From Cylindrotheca closterium (lineage: Eukaryota > Bacillariophyta > Bacillariophyceae > Bacillariales > Bacillariaceae): a stretch of DNA of 64,000 nt. The first letter of the stretch is position 1; every line of letters starts with the position of its first letter. The DNA is taken from positions 1 through 64,000 of the forward strand of contig CAKOGP040001814.1 of NCBI GenBank assembly GCA_933822405.4, read 5' to 3'. The notes beneath the pieces were generated by a model. The model had not been told where the DNA came from. It saw only the letters and a list, made by a program, of their open reading frames with translations, and ran no database searches. The position numbers and the translations under genes are program-made. Positions 32,285-42,900 of this stretch are shown in pieces.

Positions 32285-34155
32285 CTAGATGTAACGGAAT
32301 ACAGAGACGGTAGGGGTACCGTTTTCGCTGTAGTCTACAGGCCTTTTACCCTCATGATCTTTGGATTGTATATCGCACTCTACTTCAGTTAGCAACCACC
32401 TGCAGACTATAGCATGTCCACCAATGGCTGCCAAGTGCAAACAGGATTGACCATTATCATTCTTGGCTGTCCGAATCGAAGCAGAATGCTTATCCAATGT
32501 CAATTGACGAAGTCCTTGGATATCACCAGTAGTTGCAAGGTGCAGAGCTTTCTGTTGTTGCGTTTCGCAGACTGTAGTCTCCTTTTCAGAACCAGCAATT
32601 CCCATTGACAGTATAATCGTTCCAACTTCCTTGTCTAGCTGAGACCCCAGTTCTGCTCCAATCCTTTTCTCCTGGAGAATTTTCAAGAAACCCTCTTTGC
32701 AATCCGATTTCACTCCTGCAAATCCATGACTATCATTCATAATTGCAGGCGAGTGCAATTCTCGTGCTGCCTTTCTGGATGCTGCCACCACAGTGGCGGT
32801 TCGCTGGACAATTTCTCGCCAAAAGCTCGTCACAGCTGAATCTATGGACGCTGCTTGTAGCCAGTGTGCCAATAATGGACCGTCTTTCAAAGCTTGATTG
32901 GCACCTTGTCCTTTGAACGGAGACATGCTATGCAATGCATCGCCCACAACAACCAGCCGTTGGGCTCCTTGTTCCTTTACCAGCTTTTGGACCTGAATTG
33001 GATCACGATCCATCAAATCTCTAAGAACGAACGAATCAATCGTTAAGCCAATGTCTCGCTAACTTCAATATCACACCAACAAGCGCAATGTACTTACGTT
33101 CCCCAGACGGCCTCGAGTGGAGTTGCTTGCACCATTTCTTCAACGGGGTTGTGCCATTTGCTGCAGACGCCCAAGACGTATTCCTGCAAAGTTGCAGGAT
33201 CTAACACTTTTCGTTCCACATCACTATTCTCCTTGTCTTCCAAATCGATCCCATCGGTCAAGAAAGAGAGTTGCCACATGATTCGGTTAGATATAGTGGA
33301 CTCAAATCGATTGGACTCATACGGCATGGTAAACAATCGGTGTTTCCCATCCAATGTGTAGAAACCACGTTCTGTTAACAGAGGATGCGTGAACTCTGCA
33401 ATTCCAAGGATAAGCCGGATTCCGATTGGACGAAGACCAACATGGGGATTCGCCATTGGTTTGGTATGTGCTGTTGGTCCAAGATTCTGTAGCACAGCAC
33501 TTCGAATTCCGTCAGCAGCGACAAGTAAATCTGCATTAACAGCGGCGATTCCTGACTCCTGTGATACATCTCCTTCCTTTTGTTTCCTTTGAAATCGCAC
33601 TGTATATTGATTGGCATCTTCTTTCCACGCAAAATCCAAAAGACTGTGGCTCCAATGGACTCTTGTTGCAGAAAGCTTCTGAAATAACATTCGCCTCAGG
33701 ACTTTTCGGGGCACTCGAAGATTCCCTCGTTGTCCAAGACCTCGCGTTTTGGAAAAGGCATTTCCAAAGTAACCCATTATTGACCCATCACTCTGAAATA
33801 GATATGATGCATCATATAAGCATATAGTCAGTGAATGCTGTGTATCACATCATTATCGTATGTCCTATAATGTCCAATAACGTACCCGAAATAGATAATG
33901 GGACCTGCTCGGACAATCTTCATTAGCGACTTTCTCCAGCAGACCAAGTGAGGCCAAAGGACCCTTTGGATTATACGTAAGAGTCAAACCATAACCTTCC
34001 TTTTGCTGTTCAAAGCTAGCATCTCGTTCATAAACAGAAACATTGCGAAATCCTGCCTGTTCCAGACTAATGGCAGCGCTCAAGCCAGCGAGACCAGATC
34101 CGACAATGACAATATGAGATTCTTCTTTATCTAGCCGACGTCGTTTGTTGGGCAT
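32285..34155 (-). CDS. FAD-dependent monooxygenase with ankyrin tail
   Basis: Three exons: 34155-33886, 33792-33098, 33020-32285. Introns (93 and 77 bp) have GTACGT...CAG and GTAAGT...TTAG borders and joining gives 566 residues in frame. The N-terminus carries the FAD fingerprint IVIVGSGLAGLSAA (about 16-29), the middle LLVAADGIRSAV (DG motif binding FAD and NADPH), and exon 3 VVVGDALHSMSPFKGQGANQALKDG (GD motif), which together define class A flavoprotein hydroxylases (PHBH/UbiH/kynurenine-monooxygenase type). Such enzymes hydroxylate small aromatic or similar substrates with O2 and NADPH. The last 110 residues contain one clear ankyrin repeat (GQSCLHLAAIGGHAIVCRWL) and a degenerate one. The combination is unusual. 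Substrate unknown. Confidence 0.85.
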
Positions 34156-34947
34156 GATTTCATGTGTCGTACGAATTTTGATGAGGTGAAGGAGGACGGT
34201 GAGCGATGAAGCACTCTCGGATGAAGATGATTGCGAAGATGATGCATGAAGCAGGTATGAATTGAGTCCGACACCGACGTACGTGTACAGACGCTGGATA
34301 AAAGTGTATCTTCAAATTCCAGACACAAAACCAACGACTCATGCTTGTACTCCCCATTTGGCAATCCCCAGGGTAGGGCATCAGCTTCCATGCACTATGC
34401 AATGTCCACTGCAAGAGTTGTGGCACTGTTCTTCGTTGGCACTGCACCAGGGGTCATACACATATCAGACTCATTGCGAATCATACTGGCTGTTTAGTAG
34501 GTACATTGAGAAAGACAACATCGCAAGTGGAAGGCGAAAATATTCGGATGTTCCTCATGCACACTTTCTTTCTCCCTCATGAACAACACGAGTCCACCAA
34601 TAATCTGAATGACTGGTGTCCACCGATTCGATGTGTCACACAAAATCCAGTAACCAATACCAAGGCACCTAGTCGATATGGTATCAAAAACCTGGAAGGT
34701 ACTTTAGGCCCAAAGGGTAAGGAACGTCTACGAAGAACGTTCGTGTTCGTGTTGGATGTGTCGCCAACATTAAGTAAATAATCCGACTCCCAACCGATTC
34801 TAATAAGGTGGCGTGACGAGCACTGGACAACCAGTTTTTTCTTTCCTTTTTCACCTCTCATCCACAGAATAAGAAGGAAAACATTAGGTTACAATACATT
34901 TGCAGCAATTTACAAGCGCATGTTTCAGCGAGGACCAAGAGATAATC
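34156..34947. other. Divergent intergenic region
   Basis: About 790 bp between two divergent genes. Several open frames on both strands overlap here but lack family resemblance; probably holds both promoters and leaders. Confidence 0.45.
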
Positions 34948-37900
34948 ATGCATGAGGCGAAACAGCTCACAATCTCCTCAGAGGAAGGAAATATCGGCAA
35001 AACTGTTTCTAAATCCTTTCCTTCTGATAATAAATGTTCACCACACAGTCCAAAAAACAAAGCAAGCGAGAAGAATCACGGCTCACATAGGTCCGAACGC
35101 AGCACAGGTGACAAAAAGAGGGAACCAAAGTCACGGTCGCCTTGTCCGTCATCAAGGACTTCAAGGAAGAAAGAAAACACAGAGACTCAAAGGCAAGGAA
35201 TCCTTGAAGATTCACCGGTTGACGACTCTCGTGAACTTAGAAATGAGCAATCCAGATCGAACCATAAGCAGAAAAACAGACATCGCTCTTCATCTCGAGA
35301 CTCTAATGCTCGTCTTCATGGTGAAGCTACAAACAGCCAATCATCTCATCACCGTCAGCGGCACAGATCTTCATCCTCCGACAACTTGCAAAACACGAAA
35401 AATCGAAGCCATCACTCGCATTCCTCTAGTGATGCAAGCGACCACAAACGTCACAGCAGATATCATAATGCTTCGCCATCCCGCCCATCCTCATATATTG
35501 ATTCAAGAGAAAAATCGTCTTCCAATCGAAAGTCAACAGCAAAAGGTTCTACATCACGTCATCGTTCATCCAGAATAAGGGGGAAGCTCAGTCTTTCTCC
35601 AACTCGTCGATCAACAACAAGATCGCCGGTTGCGAATGGTAAACGAACTAGCAAGGGCAATAGCAAACCAGTGAGATCCAAGTCACTGGATTCAACAATA
35701 GAACTGAGCGAAGTCACGCTAGATGATGAAGTCAAGCGACAAGAAAAGAAAATAAACGGAAGAAAGAGTGCCCCATCAGGCAATCACTCTATGGCTCTAA
35801 CAGATCAGACAGCCAAAGCCAGAGAGAAACATTTCCGACAGAGCCTCCGCCAAAGATATTCAATGGAAGAGTTTCCCGACGAGAAGCGTGTACCCAAAGT
35901 GGCAAGCAAACCAAAGCGTTCTCGTTCTGCGGACACAGATGATTTGATAGTCAATAAAGATAGAGTCAAAGCCTTCGAAACGAACCATCGGCTACGGGTT
36001 GCTGCTAACTTGGAGGATATCGACAAGCGTATCAAAGATGTGGCATATGGTGCTAACCGGCACAGTCATAGCTCCGACGATGGGTCCCTTCGAAAATCTA
36101 ACAGAAAATCGGCGGCACCGATGCTTCCCGGAGCGTATTCATTGTCGAGCAATGACAATGGAGTGGAACAGAATATGAAACGAAGGGCAGCCAATCCAGG
36201 CTCTAATGATGCAACCGGTAGCGATTCAAACGAGAAAAGAAGGTCTAGGCCAACACAAGGACTTAGCGCTACTCTTCCCGGTGCCCAAGCTGTCTCTTTA
36301 GATGATGATGACGAAGAATTCAGATGCCCATCTGCTCAGCGATCTCGGGCTTCAATGGAAGAAAAGCTTCGTCTCCTGGATGAAGAACTTGGGATCACCA
36401 CCTCACCCCCCGGACGATCGATGGGAATGGACATGGCTGGCCGTCTTAACGAACGTGAAGACGAGGTCGTCGTTCATCCACAGGGCATAACTATGGCTAA
36501 TTCCAACGCTGGAGGGCATGTGACGATGGAGTTGCAAGCTGTTACCGTAGACGAAGAAAGGGCTAGAAATGAACGGCGTCGACTTGCGATGGCGGCTGAG
36601 AATGAGAGGCCGAGGCACCAAATGACAAATCAGAATGATCACATGGAAGATGTCACTGGAAGCGAAGTCGCAGAAGCTGCACCAGCAGAGCTCGACGATG
36701 AAAAAGCCGAGGAGGTAGAAACTCGTAGGCGGTGGCTTTTTGCAGGTTTGTTCTGTCTGTTTTGTGCCATAATAGGAGCAATCGGAGGTATATTTGCATC
36801 AAAAGAGCCCAATTCGACTCCGGCTTTTCTCGCTGAGAGTCTGTCTGACTGGCCTTCATCAAGACCTACTTCATCACCAACCACAGTACTATTGTACGAC
36901 CCACCAAGTGAGGAAGACTGCCTAGCCGTGGAAAACAGAGGGGCTGTTGAAGGACAAGATACAATGCTTACAATCACATTGGAGGCTGGATTGGAAGTCA
37001 TATTAAAAAACGACATTGCACAAAGCGAATGGATGGATCAATTGTTGCAGAGCGTACTATCGTATTTAATTCCATATCTCGTGGGATGCACCAACAATAG
37101 AAGGCCTTCCGCCAATAATCGTTACGTCCTTGGAAATGCAAATGCCACAATTGAATATAATGATACAGCAACATGTGAGAAGGAGACTGACCTACCTTGC
37201 CATCTTGTGGCTGTCAATCTTGACCTATCGGTGAAAGATGATGAAAATATCAGCTCTGTGATCTTCCTTCTTCAGAACTTGATTGCATCAAATGGTTCAG
37301 GGGATTCATTGGCAGACAGACTTGGTCTTTCCGGTGACTTTGACGAAGTTCTATTCGAGAATATTACCAACAAGTCCCCGACGACTTTTCCGACCTTTTC
37401 TGCTACTTTGTTTCCATCATCAGTTCCATCAACACGCCTCTCAACGAGTCCTTCCACTCCGCTTCCATCTTGGGCACCAGTAATTGGACCTACGACCAAT
37501 GCGCCTACCAAAACTCCGATCATACCTCCCACACAGGCCCCTGCTGCTCCTAGCCCGACCCGATCCCCAACAAAGTTGCCAACAGAACCGCCAATTACTC
37601 TTATGAGTAGAGCGCCAACCTTGAGCCCGACTGAGAGCCCATCGCAGACCCCGACGACTGCACTTGGCACCGTGTCAACGCCTCCTCCAACTGGCTTTCC
37701 AACAGAAAGTCCATCGGAATCGCCTACAATAACTCTGGTACCAAACCTGATACCTGGACCAACACTTGGACCCACATCAGCTCCGGTACCAAATCCGACA
37801 CTTCGGCCACTACCTGAACCCACGCCAGCTCCGGTACCAAACCCGACGCCTGGTCCTACGCCTGGTCCTACGCCTGGTCCAACACCGGAACCTACATCAG

Positions 37901-38289
37901 GTCCAACACCTGGTCCAACGCCCGTTCCGACACCTTTACCGACACCCGTACCGACTCCCGATCCGACACCTGCACCAACTTCTCTGCCAACACCTGCACC
38001 AACACCTGGTCCAACTCCGAACCCTACCCCCGAGCCAACACCTGCCCCGACAGTCGGTGCTGCCACCTACTGCTGTTCGGACAATTTCAAAGACTGCAAC
38101 GTTGCTGATCCCTGGTGCAATGCCAACGAAGAACAGTGTAACTCGTGCAATGCGCATTACGTTGTTCAGGGTAGCTGTCCTTCCACCGCTATTGCCAAAT
38201 GGGGAGATTGCACCAACAATGTGAATGAATGTTGCGAACCGCTTCAATGCGTCACACAGACCCAATTCTATCGCCAATGTATGGAATAA
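34948..38289 (+). CDS. Single-pass protein with Pro-Thr region and Cys-rich end
   Basis: 1113 residues from ATG 34948, intronless. The N-terminal 590 residues are disordered, very rich in Ser, Arg, Lys and His (RS-like runs), with acidic patches. One membrane span lies at about 597-618 (WLFAGLFCLFCAIIGAIGGIFA) after RRR, suggesting type II topology with the C-terminus outside. An extracellular domain (about 650-810) has N-glycosylation-like sites (NATIEYNDT, NITN). A Pro-Thr-rich region (about 815-1035) with GPTPGPTP repeats follows, and the last 75 residues hold twelve Cys (YCCSDN... ECCEPLQC... YRQC), a pattern recalling small carbohydrate-binding modules. A wall- or frustule-contacting surface role is inferred. 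Family not recognised. Confidence 0.7.
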   Translation: MHEAKQLTISSEEGNIGKTVSKSFPSDNKCSPHSPKNKASEKNHGSHRSERSTGDKKREPKSRSPCPSSRTSRKKENTETQRQGILEDSPVDDSRELRNEQSRSNHKQKNRHRSSSRDSNARLHGEATNSQSSHHRQRHRSSSSDNLQNTKNRSHHSHSSSDASDHKRHSRYHNASPSRPSSYIDSREKSSSNRKSTAKGSTSRHRSSRIRGKLSLSPTRRSTTRSPVANGKRTSKGNSKPVRSKSLDSTIELSEVTLDDEVKRQEKKINGRKSAPSGNHSMALTDQTAKAREKHFRQSLRQRYSMEEFPDEKRVPKVASKPKRSRSADTDDLIVNKDRVKAFETNHRLRVAANLEDIDKRIKDVAYGANRHSHSSDDGSLRKSNRKSAAPMLPGAYSLSSNDNGVEQNMKRRAANPGSNDATGSDSNEKRRSRPTQGLSATLPGAQAVSLDDDDEEFRCPSAQRSRASMEEKLRLLDEELGITTSPPGRSMGMDMAGRLNEREDEVVVHPQGITMANSNAGGHVTMELQAVTVDEERARNERRRLAMAAENERPRHQMTNQNDHMEDVTGSEVAEAAPAELDDEKAEEVETRRRWLFAGLFCLFCAIIGAIGGIFASKEPNSTPAFLAESLSDWPSSRPTSSPTTVLLYDPPSEEDCLAVENRGAVEGQDTMLTITLEAGLEVILKNDIAQSEWMDQLLQSVLSYLIPYLVGCTNNRRPSANNRYVLGNANATIEYNDTATCEKETDLPCHLVAVNLDLSVKDDENISSVIFLLQNLIASNGSGDSLADRLGLSGDFDEVLFENITNKSPTTFPTFSATLFPSSVPSTRLSTSPSTPLPSWAPVIGPTTNAPTKTPIIPPTQAPAAPSPTRSPTKLPTEPPITLMSRAPTLSPTESPSQTPTTALGTVSTPPPTGFPTESPSESPTITLVPNLIPGPTLGPTSAPVPNPTLRPLPEPTPAPVPNPTPGPTPGPTPGPTPEPTSGPTPGPTPVPTPLPTPVPTPDPTPAPTSLPTPAPTPGPTPNPTPEPTPAPTVGAATYCCSDNFKDCNVADPWCNANEEQCNSCNAHYVVQGSCPSTAIAKWGDCTNNVNECCEPLQCVTQTQFYRQCME
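37741..38050 (+). repeat. Coding Pro-Thr minisatellite
   Basis: Degenerate 12-18-bp repeats of the CCTGGTCCAACA kind encode PGPTP/PAPTP/PVPTP units in the single-pass protein. The antisense reading gives a spurious Gly-Val-rich open frame. Confidence 0.85.
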
Positions 38290-38568
38290 TTATTCAATGC
38301 CAAGGCACTTTTTAAAATCAATAGCAACAACTGACGGCATGTGCACTATTACTACTATTGTTATCGTAAAATACAATCGAGAGTCTTGGTGCATCTAAGA
38401 AATATATCTGATGGATGAACTCCATTAAGCATTAACATGCATTCAGTGTGTGGGTGCGTAGGTGGATGTCGTTGTCATTGTCGACGTGTGTTTGAAATCT
38501 TGTCGTTTGGGTTTTATTTTGGAAAAGAGCCATGCTTGTGCCCCTTAGCTCAAGAAATAAAAAGCCAT

Positions 38569-39390
38569 TTATTTCTTCTCATTCTCAAAAGCTTGAGGAT
38601 ACATCAAACGACCAATCTGTTCACGCATGAGATCCATGATGAATACGGCGCAGACCATACGTCCGTATCTGAATGTTGCTCCACGGTAGAATCCAGTGAA
38701 TCCAGAATCGGCGTTGATTTTCTTGGCAGTCTCAGTGAAAGTTCCATAAACTTCACGCTCGATATCACCTTGCATGCATGTCTTGATGGTATCAAAGGGC
38801 TGGGTCAAGTAACAGGCAAAGAGACCACCCAACAAGGCTGCAGGAACACGTGCCTTTTGGTTGGTATCAAAGGTCTCAGGATAATTCGTCATGAGTGTAC
38901 GACGAACCACAGGAGGAATACTGAGGTAGCCACAAGTCCATAAGGCTTCTCGGACGGCCATTCCGGCAAAACCGCGGCCAACATTGACCGGCTTTTGAAG
39001 AATATCCTTGATGCGGACTCCTGCATTTCCTCCCTTGCGTTGTTGCTGAATCATGACGAGTTCCAATGGCGATCCGACCAAGGCACTGGTGGATCCAGCT
39101 ACAACACCACAGGCCATTTCTTCTGGTAGGGAAAGAATTTTATTAGGATCGCCCCCAGCGGCCAAGTTCTTGAGTTCCCCTCCAACCACAAATTGGAGCA
39201 TGGTACAAGATCCCATATTAATACAATTAGATGCCACGCCACGGTACATAACCGCGGGATTCAGAGAGATGGGACGCTGTTGTTGAGTCATATTCTTGGC
39301 ATAATTAAAAGGTTGCAAGATTAGGACTTCAATCATACCCACTGTCATACCGACAGAGGCATTTTGTTCCGACGAAAGTTCTTTGGACAT
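38569..39390 (-). CDS. Mitochondrial carrier (SLC25) family protein
   Basis: 273 residues from ATG 39390; the frame is open further upstream but has no ATG. Three carrier repeats are visible. Repeat signatures: QPFNYAKNMTQQ (about residues 27-38), GSPLELVMIQQQR (about 115-127), and TQPFDTIKTCMQGD (about 209-222), each a P-x-[D/E/N]-x-x-[K/R]-like motif at the end of the odd-numbered helix. The first is degenerate (Asn-Tyr in place of Asp-x), the second is P-L-E-L-V-M, lacking the basic residue. Family members exchange metabolites across the inner mitochondrial membrane; the degenerate charges make the substrate unassignable. The gene lies divergent to the EGF-LNR-LRR gene. Confidence 0.85.
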   Translation of the reverse strand: MSKELSSEQNASVGMTVGMIEVLILQPFNYAKNMTQQQRPISLNPAVMYRGVASNCINMGSCTMLQFVVGGELKNLAAGGDPNKILSLPEEMACGVVAGSTSALVGSPLELVMIQQQRKGGNAGVRIKDILQKPVNVGRGFAGMAVREALWTCGYLSIPPVVRRTLMTNYPETFDTNQKARVPAALLGGLFACYLTQPFDTIKTCMQGDIEREVYGTFTETAKKINADSGFTGFYRGATFRYGRMVCAVFIMDLMREQIGRLMYPQAFENEKK

Positions 39391-39901
39391 GGTGGCGAAG
39401 ATGAGATGATGTTTTGGGTAATACCGAAAGAGAAGAAGACTTGCTTGGTGTGTGTATGTAAAGGTGTATAACCGTGTGTCGTGTTGGATCAAGTGAAACT
39501 TATGATGCGGGCTTGATGTATGTCAACAAGATCTCTCAAGTGTATCGAGCGGATGGTAGTCGAAATGCTGTATTTTCAGATTTTTTGTGGGCGGAAGATA
39601 AAGATCGGAATTTCATTCTCCTACCGTTTTCGGATGCGAAGAAAAACGTCTTCTCATCGTCACAGCCACCCAAAGTGCTGGTGAACGACTGACTGACTAA
39701 ATTCAAGTTAAATGGGAATATGCAGTACATGGGGATGAATGTCGGGGATACTAATTTTAGTCAAAGTTGTCAACAATGGTCAAAGAATTATTCTTTCTCA
39801 CGCGGAGAGCTCGTAACAAATGTAGTCGTCGTATATATAATATTATATCTTTTTATCGCGTGCCACTTTCTTATTCAGCAATACATAGATAATCAAAGCA
39901 G
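39391..39901. other. Divergent intergenic region
   Basis: About 510 bp between the carrier gene and the LRR receptor-like gene. No gene seen; likely both promoters. Confidence 0.45.
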
Positions 39902-42900
39902 ATGACGGATGCTTGGTCAGTATCCTTTAAGAGCAGTGGCGACGAAGACGCAGTGGCAGATGATACTCCAGGCGCTGCCTTGGATGACGCGTCCAAACAG
40001 CTTCTTGTTGCTTTGATTGCCAGGATGGATCGAATGGAGAAGGAACAAGTATCCGCAAGAAGAGTAGATCACCTGGAGACGATGCTAGAAGATTTGCAAC
40101 ATCGCCTACACAAAGCAGAGCAAAGGATCTCACCTTTTGATACTCATTCACTACCTTGGAGACAAATTGGTGGGGCTGCACCACCACCACCAGAAGGCCG
40201 TGCGAGTCATGCAGAAACAGCAGAAGAAGCTGCGATTGACAATGTGGAAATTGGAGAGGAATTCAGAGATCGGGATATCAAACCAAACGAAGAATATCAA
40301 CTACCCATGGATATTTACACTGTCGTCACTGCTTGGAAACGAAACAGTCGACCATTTTGGATTGCCCTTATTGTGATTGGAATTCAAATATTGCTTCTGA
40401 GCTTGTTGCTGATCGATCAGATTGGGTCCACTGGAGCATCCGATCTTGTGGTATTCCCGAGCAACGTGCCAACCATTGTCCATGTCGCCCAGGCTTTGGC
40501 AACAGTCATTGCTATTTTCGACCAAGATGATCTGCGAAGTGCCATTGAGAATTATTTTGATGGTCTGCCAACAAGGTTCAAGGGCGATGACACATTTCAG
40601 TCCATGACCAAACTCCAATGGAACTTTTCATGTTGTATTAGGTTTTCGCAAGGATTTCTATCAGTATTTGCCAGTTTTATTTTGGCAGCTCAATCCGAGA
40701 CTGTGTTCGACGTATTGTTGAACTTTTTGGGCGTCAAGTGAGTACAGTATTTCGTTTCTGCCTAAACCACTAAACACCCGCCATCGATTGCTTACAAACG
40801 TTTTTGTTCTCGTTTTCTCAGGTTCGTATCCGAGCTGGATGATCTTTCATTCTCTCTTGGTAAGCTCGGATACTTTGGAGAAGAGTGCGAGCAGGCAACC
40901 ATACGCATCACAGAAGTTATCTTTCAGCAAGACAATCGCAACAAAGTTAATGGAAGGGACTGGAAGAAATCGTGGTTCAAAAAGTATGCTCATGTAATTG
41001 GTGTCTTTGGAATCCTATCCTTCTTGATGGGATTATTTTTTTATGTGGTTATTAGTCAGAACAATGGTACCTTCTCGGCGGAAGTAATACAAATGAAAGC
41101 CGGACAAGATGACATTCCATTTGCCTCCTTGTTCCAAGGCTGCTATCGCAAGAGTTCAGATGGAAAGAAGTTTGATCGGCGCTTATCCTATGAACAAGTT
41201 GGTTTTGAAGCAAGTGGTGGGAAATTTGCCTTTTGTGGAGATACGCCTGGCACTAGCGAAAAAGCATGGATATTCATGGTGGGGGAGGATGCCACTGACC
41301 CTTGTCGGGACTTTGTTGCCAGAACTGAAGGCAAGTTATGATGGTTTTGGATTACGTTGAAGAAGAATCTTCTCTCATCCTTTCGTTGTCTACACTAATT
41401 CTTAGCAACGGATAGCTATAATATCCTTGACGTTTCAAATAGTCAGTGGTTTTCAAGTGGAGGTGTAGCCTTCGGGGACATGGACGTTTCGGCAGTATTG
41501 AGATCTTCACCAGAGTGCCAAAGAATTGATGTCAACCGAGACCAGAAAATATGTGACCAGCTGGACCTTGAAGGATACATTGATAGTAATCAGCTAGAGT
41601 TCCCACTGAAATCCTTCAACAGGACGTTTGTGAATCGGACGGGTGCAATCGTGTATACGTATCCAGCTCTGACCCACCCCATTTTTGTGGAATCGACAAG
41701 TACTCCTGCAAGCTTTGAACTGATGTTTTACACTGGGCAGAGTTGGGTTCTCACAGACGCCATCAAGTCTAAAACGACTGGAGGTGATGTCTCAATGCAA
41801 AATTACATGGATTCGGAACCAGAGTTCAGGTCAATTTTATTCAGTATGGTATTCAATGGAACAGGCGTTAGCCTGGTCACCGACTCAATTGCTGTGAACA
41901 CTGTTGAGTTGTCTTATACTCCATCTGGATTACGCTGGTTTCGAACTCGTGAAGCAGATAGAGATACACCTTACAACTACCCCACTGCTGATCAATCACG
42001 CCCGGTGGACGCAGTTCTAGTATCGTGTGCCAGTTGCGACGACAATGAGAATCCTTGCTCTTTTGGAGGCAAATGTTTAGAAGACGGTACTTGCGACTGT
42101 GTAAATGGCGGATCCGGTGCTTTGTGCAAAGTTCCACCAAATGCAGATGGGATATGCAACACTTATTTCAACAATGAAGTGTATGGATGGGATGGTGGTG
42201 ACTGCTGTGGTAAGAATCCTTAATTCTCTCCGTCTGGATTCGATTTATCGCATAATCTCATTTGCAATGTCCTTTTTGTCTGTGACTGCCAGGCGCCACT
42301 TGCGTTGGGCCCACTTGTGGATTGGGAGGCATCACTTCTCCCTTTGGCATTGATAATTACCAGCAGGATCCAAGTACCGATGCTTTGAGTGTTCTGGGAT
42401 ACGGATCTTGCAAGGATCCTTCGATGGCCCCCTTGACAATTGAGCTGAAAGATTTTGACGTTTTCGACAATGAAGAATGGTATGTCATCCTTAATAATGA
42501 AGATGGGGACCCGTTTTGTAGCACTGCTGCAATCAATGTTCGATGCAATGGTATCACGTACCTTCATTTTCCACAATTCATTTTGCACAATGAGTCTGAC
42601 TGCAAGAGATCTTTGACTGAGACAATTTATGTGCCTTTTGGATCCCAATGTGAACTGTCGACGAACATTGCATGTTTTGGTATTTTCTGCTTGAATCATA
42701 CAATTTCTGTCCACTACGGTAACGGCACTTCATCGGCTCCAATTCGATCAGGAAATGTTGGAGTTGAGACTCGTTTGTCGTTTGGAGTGCCCTCTGAATG
42801 CCTCACTGAGGTATTGCGGAATTACAGTTCTTCTATTTTCGATCTATCAACACATCAAGGGCAGGCTGCAAGTAGGCTTTCCAACGATGGGATGACCGAA

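Noticed and set aside
37272..38066. Gly-Val-rich 264-codon minus-strand frame
   Set aside because: Antisense of the Pro-Thr repeat in the single-pass protein; repeat-derived.
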